Positions 54,643 through 64,000 of a stretch of DNA of 64,000 nt are shown in pieces (the stretch's first letter is position 1; each line of letters begins with the position of its first letter). Below the pieces are notes generated by a model. That model was not told the DNA's origin. It was given only the letters and a program-made list of their open reading frames with translations, and searched no databases. A program made the translations under genes and the position numbers. The stretch is from Enoplosus armatus. Taxonomy: Eukaryota > Chordata > Actinopteri > Centrarchiformes > Enoplosidae. The stretch is from the NCBI RefSeq assembly GCF_043641665.1, contig NC_092190.1, positions 17,352,048-17,416,047 of the forward strand. The letters run 5' to 3'.

Positions 54643-57600
54643 AGCCTGTTTGGTAGCAGCTAAAGCTCAGAACCAGCCATCAGGAAAACAAGTATAAAAC
54701 AAATTTCAACACAGGACATCTGCAATGCTAAGGACTGCAATATTATTTATTCAGTTAGCCTACCCTCACTGGGGTGGACAAAATATTAGAAACATCTCAG
54801 AGTAGCACAATACTGAGAGTTTCAACAAAAACATTTAAACAAAAACTGGACATTATAACCTCCATGAAAGTAGGAGTTATTGAAGGGCTCTTGTTTGAGC
54901 TCGATGTGCGCATTTAACTGGCAACTGAGTGCAGAACTCATAGCTCCTTTTGGGTGAACAGTCCCTTTAACATCACATAAAGTCCTGTGTTAACATTTAT
55001 TTATTTGCTTACTAATCCCAAGTGAACCTGTCAGAGTGTAAGCACTGAGCAGAGGCCAGCCCACCCATGCCGCTGCAGCACAAAGCTCAGGTGGTTAAAC
55101 TGGCTGGTTGGTTGGCAAGTTGGGTAAACTGATGTCAGATATACTTACAAGGCTCTGAGTGGGAATGGCGCCCTGAGTGAATGAAAGATACAATGTACAG
55201 ATATAAACTTCATCTGCAAAACATGGTACAGGTGGTCCAGAAACACCAGGAGGACAGAGATGCACACACAGAGCCAGAGGAAGCTGTCTGATCTGAACAA
55301 GACTGACAAAGATCCAGCGGGTTTTCTCTGGTGTTTAAACACTGGGTGTTGTTGTTCACTGTAATGCTGTTTGAAGTTCATTTAAAATGTTTTCAACAGA
55401 TGGGTCCATTGTGCTCGCTCCGCCTTGTTGTAGGCATGTTAGCAAATATGATTTACATATCAACTTCTGTCTGTAGGGAATGAATGGTGTCCACCATGGA
55501 TTTATACTACCTACAAATAGAAGATAAATACCATCATTTGGCCGATTTTGTACAGATTTTGTGTTTTCACGTGTGTGTGTGTGTGTACCTGTGTGTGCAC
55601 CAGTGTGTCATTGAACAACATGAACCAGTGGTTGGAGAACCGCCCGGCGTTCTGCAGAGTCAGAGATCTGTTGCTGCTTTCACACACCACACGGCGCTGT
55701 GGGAGACGCAGGGCCTCCTGATGAACAAACACACGTGTATATTTCATTATTAAAATCTGACAAACTGTGTATTACACTCCCGTAGAGGTAGACATGCTGC
55801 ATTTACGAATTACCACCTGGAGACTTTCTGTCACATTTTTTAATTCAATAGTCAAATGAGTTTGCTTTTATCTGCACTCACTCACACACTCATATTGTGG
55901 AAAATATGGTTTCCATCTGAGTACTGACACAGTATATATAACAGCCTCACTATTCAGCATACCAACTTGCTCTTCAAATATTGCAGCTAGTGGACAAATA
56001 TAATACTGTTCTGTACCATTTGTTTGCTCTGAGTTGCCCTGACCATAACCTCAGCTATCAGGTAACCAGGAGGACTTGATGTTGGAGCAAGTGCAATAAC
56101 ACAAATGCCCCCTGTTAAGGGCAAAAACCTCTCTTTGTGAGCAGGAACGCCGTTATCCCTTAGTAGTGAAGTACATGTCACCAGCACAGTTGCTTAAGTG
56201 GTTTAAGATGTCCAAATTTATTTTCAAGAACCTGTATCGTAGTTTGGCAATGTAAACTCTCTCAACGTTTTCTCACCTAAACACAGTACAATCAGGAAGA
56301 ATGATAGCAGGTTTAAATAACTTAACACGGAGTTGTGCTCACAGTAGTTTTTCCAGAGTGGGTCTTCCAGAAGAGGAAGGTGGTTTCAGCTTCTTTCTTC
56401 CTCCTCAACAAGGACAAAGACAGGGACTCATACTGACTACAGCCCTGATGGAGGGACTGATACTCTGTAGTTAACTGGGGGATAGAAAGAAAAGAGCGAG
56501 AGAGGTTTAAGAGCTTTAGAACATACAGAAGAGTCCAAAGTAGAAGAAGTATACCTCCATTAACAGATCACAATACATTCTAGCTGGCTGCCAGACCACT
56601 GGAACCAATCAGGCCATTTTAATTCTGCTCACGAAATGAGAAAGAGACAGAGGAACATTTTCTACTCTACTGTAGTAAATATGATGAGGACTGACTTCTT
56701 CATTAAAATAACAACAAAGAACACAAGAAAGCACAAACCTCTGCCAAGACTGCAAAATTCAAAGCAAAAAGCTTTGGAAATCACCAAACTGCTCAATTTA
56801 GTAGTTAAGGCTGATTCTCTCCAGATGGAAGCACATGGAAATAAAAGGCCATTAAGCTTTAGTTTGGCATGTTAAATGTATTTTATTTACTGCTAAATAA
56901 CTTAATTTTTGTTGAGTATTATTCATCAAACATTTTATTATAATATTTATTATGTTATTATCTAAGTTACAGTATCTTTGTTTAAATGTGACAATACATT
57001 TGAAGCTTATTTAGTTTAATCATTCTTACTGTATCTTTACCTAGGAACTGGTGTTGCGAAATGAGGAGCATCTTACATTCGAACCAATACAATGAGATTA
57101 ATAAGTTACAATACATTCAAAGTTACTCAATCGTGGGAAATTAAGACATTTGGAAAAAGAGAAAGTGAAAGAGAGAGGAAAAAGAAGAAGAGTGTTTGAG
57201 TGAAAAGAGAATCAAAGCGCAGAAAGAAGAAGGACAAAGAGAGAACAGAGGTTTTCCTCCTCACCACATCGTAACAGGCTGCCAGTTTGAGCAGGACTCG
57301 GCTGTACTGGTGGAGCTGCTGCAGAGGCCAGTACAACAGCGAAACCAGATCAACTTCACCACTGGCAGCCTGGTCTGATGCACTCAGCTGAGCGAGCGTG
57401 GTCTGCTGAGAGCCTAAACACTCACTGGACAGAGACACAGGGAGAAATAATCCATTACCTTCAGTATTTTCATCTCAATATGTGGCACAGGAAGTGTTGT
57501 GTTTTAAGCCTATGGTTTGTTTTGGGGGAAAAATAAAAGGACTAGGTATTTAGCACAAGCATGATCATCAGCATTAATGGTGATTCTTTCCCTGCTAACA

Positions 57601-60331
57601 CCAAGGCCTTTGCAGTGGCACTTGCAGGCTCATTAATATGAATGAGGGGTCTATGTTTTCTGTGCAAGGCTAAGTGAGGCGAGCAGTACTCCTCAAGTGA
57701 AAACATAAAGACAAAATAAAGGAGCTTACAGTGAGAGTTTATGGAGTGATTGGAATCCACCCATCACCTGGAAGTTTCCTACTGCAGAGCAATACCTGGA
57801 GAGAGACAGACACAGAGGGAGGGAGAGATTTTAATTTCACGTGCTAGATACAGTACATGAATGTCAAATGAACCAGTAAGTGTGAAAACAACGTGTACCC
57901 TTTATCTCATATCAGTGGTGTTCTTACTATTGTTGACATGTTGAAAGCAATCTTTCCATAAGTCCGTTCACTCCTTGCACTATCTACTGTCAACAGAAAC
58001 TGGTTTGTGTCTTAAACCCACGTAAGAGATTTTCCTCATTCTTTCTAATGAGCCCAAAGAGAAGTGACGGCAAGTGAAACTTTGTGAAAACCCACAAAGT
58101 GGGGGTCTGTTGTTACAAATACAAATAACATAAGGTGGTATTTAATCAAACTTTACCTGTAATTTCTAAAGCATATGTAAAATAATTAGAGCAGAAGTAT
58201 TTGCCTTTTTAAGTGATTTATGTTGTATAAGAGAATAATAGTGTCAGTAAAAAACTGGCAGTAGTTCTACTGTGAGAAATTAAGTTGGAGGAAACACAAA
58301 GCTAAGAGAAAGAATAAAGCACAGGAAAGAATCGTAAAAGCAGAGAGACTAAAAACAAATGGAAATTTTATATTTGTGATAAAGAAACTATGAAATACAG
58401 TATGAGCTTTTTCTGTGGCAAGACAAAAAGGTGAACCTTACTCTTTATAAACGTCCAGAAAGTGCTCAGTGTGCGTCAGCAGGGGAAGGGAAGTGACATC
58501 ACGGCCCTGCACATCATGCAGGAAGTAGCTGAGTGACGTGGATTGTCGACCAATCAGGACGCTCAGACGAACAAAACTCTCACAGAGAGAGAAGAAGAGA
58601 TGAGTGCATGGCTTACCTAACGACGGACACGCACTCTCTGTGGAGGAGAGCGCACACACACACGCACACACACACACACACACCAAATTTATATAAGTTA
58701 TTAGATGCTCAGCAGGCATGTATTATTTCACAGATAATTTGTTGTATTTTGCACACAGTTCTTTGCATTTGGCACAATTTCATATGTTTTTATTCACATT
58801 TAAGAGGAACATATTCAAACTCCTGTATTCAAAACCACAAATAGTACGCAGGTCTGAGGTGGAAATGCAGTGTACATGCGCCACAGCACAGAGACCACCT
58901 CACCTCTGCTACGTAGCGGCGTGAGGAGGAGCTTCCTGACGTTGCTCAACCAGCAGTAGAACTGTCTCTCTCTGGAGGCCAGCTCATGGATAGCTGAGAT
59001 AAAACCCATGACGTTCTGGTCTGCCAGCAAAGCACAGCTCTGACCACCGCTGCACACACTGCTAATGTAACCCATCTACACACACACGCACACAGGGGTT
59101 TTGTTAGGTTTTCCTTCATTCCAGTATTTTGTGGTTTCTCTCTGTTGCATTTAGTGCTTTGTAATGTTTCCTTCTCCCTTTGTTCAATGTACTGTAAGTC
59201 CATCAGATTTAAGAATGGTGGCTGTAATTAACGGCTATCTCTGTGTGATGTATGTATGTATGTCACAAAAGCATACTTTTTTTGTACCTATGAGCAGTAT
59301 GTAAAGAATAAGCAGCTGTGCTCCACCCATCATCTCCCTGACTGTCAGACCACAAACAGTTGTGTTTTGAACACACACACACCTCCATGCAGAAGGGCAG
59401 CAGGGTGGGTCTGACTGTATAACTCTCTGCTCTGTTGGGTGACCTCTGGCATGACCTTTGACTCTGGTGTGACCCCTCACTCTGCGCCGGCATTGGCTCT
59501 CGCTGCGGGCCGCAGTACAACAGGACTGGCTGGACACAGTCTCCATCAGCCAGGAGGAGGGAGTGGCTCTGACCAGCTGACACGTCCCAGACCCTCAGAC
59601 CCTCAGACAGCTACAGTGGCCCGCCGGGGACAAAACACAGAACGCCATTAAGAGATTTACTGGCTTGTTGTAGATCTGTTACAATTCAAACATTTCTTTG
59701 TTGTATATTCTTATATGTTACCGAACACACAGCTCAGTGCACAGTATCTTTTCTTCTCTGTGTTATTTCAGCATAATTGCATTCATATTAATTTATTGAC
59801 TAATTGGTTGTGTCAATGACTAAGAAAATAAGCATTTCAATAAATAAATAAATATAAGACTAAACATATGAAATACTGTAAATTAGTTGAGTACTAATGA
59901 CTGACTGACAGACTGCTGTACCTTCGCCTGTTGAGGTACAGTGACAGGACTGTTGACATGACCGAGCTGTCCACACATGTTGCTACCCCACGAGTAGACC
60001 TGCGAACCACAAGAGTTTCAGACTTTGAAAGTGGTGACATTTTGGTCAGTCTTCACTTCTTCAAAGCGTTGTATGAGACTTGTGAAAGCATAAGGTTAGA
60101 CTTAGATTTAGTGTGAAGGGTGAGGAATAGTGTCAGTGGCCAGGGAGCATAGTATGTCCTCACATATAGATGTACAATCGTCTGTGTATGTGTTTGCATG
60201 TGTGTGTGTGTGTGTGTGTGTGTTACCTGGCAGTGAGCGGTGAGAGCCAGTGAATGGTGTGACCCTGCAGCGACTTTGATAACCTCCTCGCCTGTCAAAG
60301 ACTTGATACACAGAGGCTGGAGTCTGGACCG

Positions 60332-60407
<76 letters not shown>

Positions 60408-63400
60408 CGTTTGTGTCCATCTCACACGTGTGACAGAACAGGTACGCTCCTGTTTTAATCTATTCAGATGGCTTTTATGAAGTGATTTGTCCAAAGTGCT
60501 TAACATGACTATAAGTGCACAGTTTTCTGTTGCCGTATAAGAATATATCTATACAAACCTGGCTATATTATAAGTGTGTGTGTGAGTGTTTGTATTTCCA
60601 CACCTGGCGAGCTGATCTCCGTGACCCAGTTGCCCCTCAGACCCTCGACCCCAGCTCCACACTTCTGTCTCCAGAGACGGCAGCCCGTCTCCAGCCTCCT
60701 CCGGTGCCGCAGCCTGGGTCCGACCAGCGGAGGACGGCCTGCAGGCGCAAACCCGCCGTTGCCGTGGAGACCCTGAAAGAAAAACATATGACCTAATGGT
60801 AAAGTCCTAGTAACAATGTTGTTTCAACTAGTTTCTACTAGTTACATTTGAACATCTGTCAAGACTGCAAATGCACTTCATCTGTCATATGTAACAACAG
60901 CCAAACAGAGCAAGTAGGTGATGTGTCTCATGCTGCAACATGATGAAGGGCATAGCAGACATGATCACACATAACAAGTATAACATTAGCCTGTAGCTGC
61001 TCTGTGTTGCGTTCTCTCCTCAAACAAACTGCACCAGAGTGTTCACACTGCAATTTTCTCACCAGCCTAAATAAACTGTACTACATGGGCAAACCGAACA
61101 GGTTTGTTATGAACACACCCTGACGACTTAATGAGCCAACTTGTCAAACTCTGTATCCCCAAAACAGCCCACAGAGAGCTGTGTGAATCTGTCAAGTTGA
61201 GGTAAGCAGGCACAGAGCAGGACACCACAGCACAACAACAGAGAATCCATTCTGTCCAAGTTGTTATAAACCCTCCTGTTCAGCCACGAAGGTTAACAAA
61301 GGTTACGCATTTTTTACTGCTATTCAATATCTTTTGGTGAAGGCAAAGTTTATTTTCCTAACTCTAATTTGGATGGTTTTCAGATCTGTGTTGACTGATG
61401 AGAGACTTTCATTTTGACACTCCTGAAACCCTGGGAAAACCAGAAAATGAGAAGTTAGTCTGCTGCGTCTGCTAATCACCACTTTCCCTGTGCCTGTCCG
61501 TCTTTTGTGGCACTATCGATACACTTCATACACTCTCCTCGGGATATACAAAGAGTAAAGAGACTTTAAATGGTTAATTGAGCTATGAGAAGGTTCCACA
61601 TGTCACAATATTCGTCTCATGTGACAATATAAGTTATATTGCGAGCAAAAGACTCGTTTTCATTTTCTCCTGATAACTAGTTAATTGTCATGTTATCTCA
61701 AGAAAGCAAATATTATTGCCTCAGGATAACAACAATGATGTTATCTTGTGAGCTTGCGCATGCTGTGATCTTGACTTATGTATCAGTGGATTTGAGCTGA
61801 TAACGTCAGATCCAGGAGAACCCATTGTTGTTCTGTGTGTCAACGTGAAAGGGAAAGCACAGGCAGAAACTGTATTGTGCGTTTCTGTTGGAGATAACAT
61901 TTATATTCTTCTTCCTTGTGAGCCAGGCTGCAACTTCACAGCGGAACGGATTTCAGTGACTCTGAGATTTTGTTTACGTAATTGGTACCAGATAATGTAT
62001 AAGAGGTGCATTTGTACAGTCGGAGGTGGCACATTTTGGCACTATAACCAATTTTGATGAGGACGAGTACGACTATCGACAAAATCATAATTACGGCATC
62101 CAAAAGCCTCCAGTCAATAGTTCATTTAATATGAAGCTTAAAACGGGGAAACAACTAGCCTGCTCTGTCCGAAGTTGAAAAATACTCTCACCAGCACCTC
62201 TAAAGCATATTAATTGGCTCATGGCTAATTAACATGTTTATTTCAAACACAAACAGAAATGTAAAAACTGTAAGTTGTGGTTTTATGGGGAGTTATATGC
62301 TTTAAATATTTGTTTTTGAACAGCTTCTTCCAGTCTTTATGCTAAGCTAAGCCAATAGCCTCCTGGTTCCACACTCAGGGCTCAGGGTATCAATCTTCTT
62401 ATTTAGCACACTTCACACCCCACCATTCCTACCACGGGTGGGTGTCCCAGGCAGGGAGCGTCTCCTGTTCGCTGCTGCTTTCCCCTTCTGGTTTATATTT
62501 GTCAGGCTGGAGCTCTTCTGGCCGTGCAGTGAGTGCTTCTCCGCCTCAAGACAAAGACGAACTTCTTCCAAACACACTGGGGAGGAGGAGTAGGGCACGG
62601 CCACTCCACTGTTACCGTAGAAAAGAAGGTCAAATATCAGGGGTCAAATACACTGTAGGGGAGAATCATCTTGGTATGTTGGTATGTGGACACTGCAGCT
62701 TAATTGAGTTTAGCCTGAGTATCTCAATTAGAAGAAAATTACTTGACTAAAATGAAGATCCACAAAAATAGCAATACAAATGTTATTTCTGCTATTTCAG
62801 CAACAACCTCTTTACACAAGCTTATTGAAACACTGATTAATTGAACTGCCTAAAAAAGTGCTTCATTGTCAACTGAACTTGGTCTTACTTGTTGGTTTGA
62901 CTCTTAATTGGCGAGTCTTCTTTGTAACTGGAAGTCAGCAGATCCGTGGAAGGAGTTGAAAAAACACAGCTGTCATCTGGAGAGAACGATGGCGGGAGAG
63001 AAGGAAGAAAGATGTTGGCGTTAAAAGCAGAAAGAAGAAAGTAACAAACAAAGCGAACAGAGGAATGAATGAAAAAAAAGCAAACACACAATGGAACAAG
63101 AAAAGCAATGAACGACAAAATTAACAAGGCGTGAACAGCTATGAACAAATAAACAAGTTTAGGAACAAAACGGCAAAAGAACACAGAGATACATATATGA
63201 ATGAGGTAATACATAACAAATAAACAAACTTCAAAACAAAGGAAGAAAGAACCAACCTGAAGTGTAACTGCTCAGTGAGTCAGTGTCTCCAGGCCCAGTG
63301 GTGTGGTTTATCTCCAGTGACTGATTAGAGAGTTTCTGGAGGAGGTTCTGAATCTCCATTTCATCAGCGAAAGCAGCGTTCTCATTGGCTGTCCAGCCTG

Positions 63401-63994
63401 ACAGTGGGTGGGACTTGGGGCTGCCGTCTGTCTGAGTGAGAGGGTCGGTGTGCCGATCTGCAACTGGAAGATTCTTCCTGAAGTTTTGCAATGGAGGGAA
63501 GGGAAAGAGAGAGAAAGCAGAGGAAAACTGAAATAGAAAAACATTAAACGTAAAAACATAGGGATACAAGAGAGACCCATAAGACCCCGTAATTCTGTAC
63601 TGCTTAGTGTTAAATTTGCTGTCTTCAGAAAATGGACGTGAACTGCAGCCAGCTGACCTTCCCCCTGGTTGGAACCTTCGTCTTGGGCCTCTTCTTCTGG
63701 GAGAGGTCTGGGAATGCAAACCAAAGCTGGGCATCAACCAGTGCTGAAAAAGCTGAACCCTGAGCATAAACACTTGCAGAAAGGAACAGTATGATATAGT
63801 GTAAATCAAAGATCTTGTGGTACCAGATTGCAGGAATTAGTTTAAAACATTTAAAATTTTTACAGCCTCTAAATTCTGTAATTTTATATCTTTCGGGTTA
63901 CAACAGGGTGTTGGGGCTGCCCAGAGTATATTTACCTCGCCTGTCATGACTTCAGTCAGCTCTACCCCCAGCGGACAGTAGTGACCAGTATCAA
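44899..63994 (-). CDS. als2: Alsin, Rab5/Rac1 guanine nucleotide exchange factor (5' part outside window)
   Basis: Alsin acts on early endosomes and macropinosomes, activating Rab5 through a C-terminal VPS9 domain and Rac1-type signalling through DH/PH. Human ALS2 loss causes juvenile motor neuron disease. Thirty-four coding exons can be joined on the minus strand (coordinates in the domain entries below). They sum to 4,097 bases, that is 2 bases of a split codon plus 1,364 codons and a TAG stop. Every junction has GT/AG and consistent phase. Domain order RCC1, DH, PH, MORN, VPS9 and local identity to human alsin fix the family. RCC1 repeats exclude the shorter paralogue ALS2CL. The first quarter (initiator Met and first RCC1 repeats, about 265 residues in human) lies right of the window. 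Teleosts can have als2a and als2b, and I cannot tell which this is. No frameshift or premature stop is seen. Confidence 0.96.
46446..46491. repeat. (GT)n microsatellite in als2 intron 29
   Basis: Interrupted GT run about 35 bases upstream (in the transcript) of exon 30, giving a CA tract in the pre-mRNA. Confidence 0.93.
47050..47082. repeat. (GT)16 microsatellite next to the als2 exon 28 donor
   Basis: In the als2 pre-mRNA it is a (CA)n tract starting about 10 bases after the GTGAGT donor. Confidence 0.95.
47968..48095 (+). repeat. Dispersed repeat family M, copy 3
   Basis: Contains CAACAGTCCTGTAATAA, CTTCATGAAGGTTATAG and GAGAGGTGTTTGTAATATTT in the same order as the other copies. It lies in als2 intron 26. 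Confidence 0.55.
48371..48404. repeat. (TG)17 microsatellite next to the als2 exon 25 donor
   Basis: Gives a CA tract about 14 bases after the exon 25 donor in the transcript. Confidence 0.95.
48779..51693 (-). CDS. als2: als2 exons 18-24: MORN repeats
   Basis: Exons at 51693-51515, 51040-50975, 50735-50637, 50247-50083, 49802-49691, 49111-49034 and 48915-48779. Eight or nine MORN units occur, for example [94 protein letters not shown] and [18 protein letters not shown] motifs of alsin support oligomerisation and endosome targeting together with VPS9. Exon 20 has two usable donors six bases apart (GTACAA and GTCAGT), and the distal one preserves the MORN spacing. Confidence 0.95.
49925..49976. 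repeat. Perfect inverted repeat, 23-bp arms, 6-nt loop
   Basis: The arm at 49925-49947 (begins CTCTTGTTTTAGTTGACC) pairs base for base with 49954-49976 (ends CAACTAAAACAAGAG), leaving loop ATTACA. It lies in als2 intron 21, about 120 bases from exon 22, so the pre-mRNA can form a long hairpin. Confidence 0.95.
50275..50330. repeat. (AT)n-(CA)n compound repeat in als2 intron 20
   Basis: ATATAT run followed by (CA)16. It starts about 25 bases before the exon 21 acceptor on the transcript and takes up its polypyrimidine region. Confidence 0.93.
50355..50420 (+). repeat. tRNA-derived SINE-like fragment
   Basis: GTGGGTTCAATTCCCA (about 50390-50405) is a Pol III B-box with matching T-stem halves, preceded by GCAGAGCAAGGCACTACGAC, wording common to fish tRNA-derived SINEs. 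The A-box and anticodon stem are not intact, so it is not a tRNA gene. Confidence 0.5.
51695..51718. repeat. als2: (GA)n tract at the als2 exon 18 acceptor
   Basis: Read on the minus strand it is (CT)n ending in CTCTCCAG, so the repeat supplies the polypyrimidine tract of exon 18. Confidence 0.85.
52618..55717 (-). CDS. als2: als2 exons 15-17: PH domain
   Basis: Exons at 55717-55589, 53642-53572 and 52684-52618. The sequence contains [41 protein letters not shown] and [11 protein letters not shown], the beta-strand and terminal-helix words of the alsin PH domain. The helix finishes in exon 18 ([15 protein letters not shown], conserved Trp). Introns here are the longest in the gene (about 1.9 and 0.9 kb). 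The donor of exon 15 runs straight into a short CA tract. Confidence 0.93.
54598..54641. repeat. (CA)22 microsatellite in als2 intron 15
   Basis: Pure CA run of 44 bases. Confidence 0.97.
54770..54882 (-). repeat. Dispersed repeat family M, copy 4 (inverted)
   Basis: Read on the minus strand it carries ACTTTCATGGAGGTTATAATG and ends GAGATGTTTCTAATATTTTG, matching copies 1 and 3. It lies in als2 intron 15. Confidence 0.5.
56343..59075 (-). CDS. als2: als2 exons 10-14: DH (RhoGEF) domain
   Basis: Exons at 59075-58904, 58637-58442, 57795-57730, 57424-57265 and 56474-56343. The start [12 protein letters not shown] and [20 protein letters not shown] match human alsin, as do [18 protein letters not shown] (the conserved DH helix with Y and LLK) and RRKKEAE followed by FWKT. 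Exon 11 is read as one continuous 196-base exon through an internal GTAAGC. Splicing there would break the frame, and the uncut version keeps the expected length between flanking conserved words. Confidence 0.92.
58651..58683. repeat. (CA)n microsatellite at the als2 exon 11 acceptor
   Basis: In the transcript a (UG)n tract ending about 14 bases before the exon 11 AG. Confidence 0.93.
59383..60772 (-). CDS. als2: als2 exons 6-9: second RCC1-like repeat cluster
   Basis: Exons at 60772-60604, 60323-60227, 59999-59922 and 59610-59383. RCC1 repeat words are [17 protein letters not shown], then [12 protein letters not shown], then [15 protein letters not shown], then [15 protein letters not shown], the alternating W-G..GQLG and AG..HSL pattern of beta-propeller blades. 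In alsin this region restrains the DH/VPS9 activities and influences localisation. Exon 7 (97 bases) sits between long complementary dinucleotide tracts, and its loss would shift the frame. Confidence 0.94.
60199..60223. repeat. (TG)12 microsatellite at the als2 exon 7 donor
   Basis: In the pre-mRNA a (CA)12 tract beginning four bases after the exon 7 donor GT. Confidence 0.95.
60335..60402. repeat. (CA)34 microsatellite at the als2 exon 7 acceptor
   Basis: In the pre-mRNA a (UG)34 tract ending about 12 bases before exon 7. It is complementary to the tract at 60199-60223. Confidence 0.97.
60773..62432 (-). other. als2: als2 intron 5
   Basis: About 1.66 kb without an open exon. It holds no long simple repeat and nothing I can name. 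Confidence 0.6.
62433..63994 (-). CDS. als2: als2 exons 1-5 in window: linker between RCC1 clusters
   Basis: Exons at 63994-63936, 63707-63658, 63477-63257, 62976-62889 and 62608-62433 encode about 198 residues. The first begins with a CPLGVELTE motif, matching CPLGV-LTE in human alsin. An Arg-rich stretch ([17 protein letters not shown]) forms exon 2, and Ser/Thr-rich low-conservation sequence follows. KSSSL and RRRSLPG near the end match human alsin words that precede the second RCC1 cluster. The Arg-Ser motifs look like kinase sites, as an inference. The outermost acceptor (CAG at 63997-63995) is only six bases from the window edge, so the first exon could be longer than stated. Confidence 0.88.
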
Positions 63995-64000
63995 CTGCAA

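Noticed and set aside
58617..58637. A 21-base micro-exon in als2 ending at an internal GTAAGC
   Set aside because: No acceptor downstream restores the frame, whereas reading straight through gives a 196-base exon of expected length and phase.
44899..63994. Identity as ALS2CL instead of ALS2
   Set aside because: ALS2CL lacks RCC1 repeats, and exons 6-9 here clearly encode them upstream of the DH domain.

Overview
The window looks like nuclear DNA of a teleost fish. Dense (CA)n/(GT)n microsatellites, a fish-type LINE fragment and other dispersed repeats, and small exons in moderate introns all fit this. The protein-coding content is three vertebrate genes reconstructed exon by exon. Every assigned junction has GT/AG ends and a compatible reading phase.

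Layout. 1-12.5 kb is non-coding: a 5'-truncated LINE (about 2.4-3.46 kb), microsatellites and a locally duplicated 205-bp block. 12.6-16.6 kb is the short-isoform unit of tsc22d1 (+ strand; 3 exons, 150 aa, TSC-box plus leucine zipper). 17.3-20.6 kb is serp2/RAMP4 (- strand; 3 exons, 65 aa, ER tail-anchored protein of the translocon). The two genes are convergent, tail to tail. From memory, human SERP2 and TSC22D1 are also neighbours in this arrangement, which supports both names. 20.6-44.6 kb is a 24-kb stretch in which I find no convincing protein-coding gene. It holds microsatellites, two perfect inverted repeats or X-boxes, and a cluster of three tRNA-Ala genes (40.3-42.1 kb; anticodons UGC, CGC, UGC). 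44.9-64 kb is als2 (alsin; - strand), of which 34 coding exons are in the window. They encode 1,364 residues from the linker between the RCC1 clusters to the stop codon: RCC1, DH, PH, MORN and VPS9 regions in order. The 5' exons lie beyond the right edge.

The genes do not form one pathway: tsc22d1 is a transcriptional regulator, serp2 an ER stress/translocon factor, als2 an endosomal Rab5/Rac1 exchange factor. I saw no unmistakably new biological system. The best leads are: als2 exon 7 flanked by long complementary (UG)n and (CA)n tracts that could pair in the pre-mRNA; two perfect and one near-perfect RFX X-box palindromes around tsc22d1/serp2; the tRNA-Ala trio with duplicated flanks and only one clear Pol III terminator; two perfect hairpins (23 and 17 bp stems); a short upstream ORF just before the tsc22d1 start; and several small dispersed repeat families.
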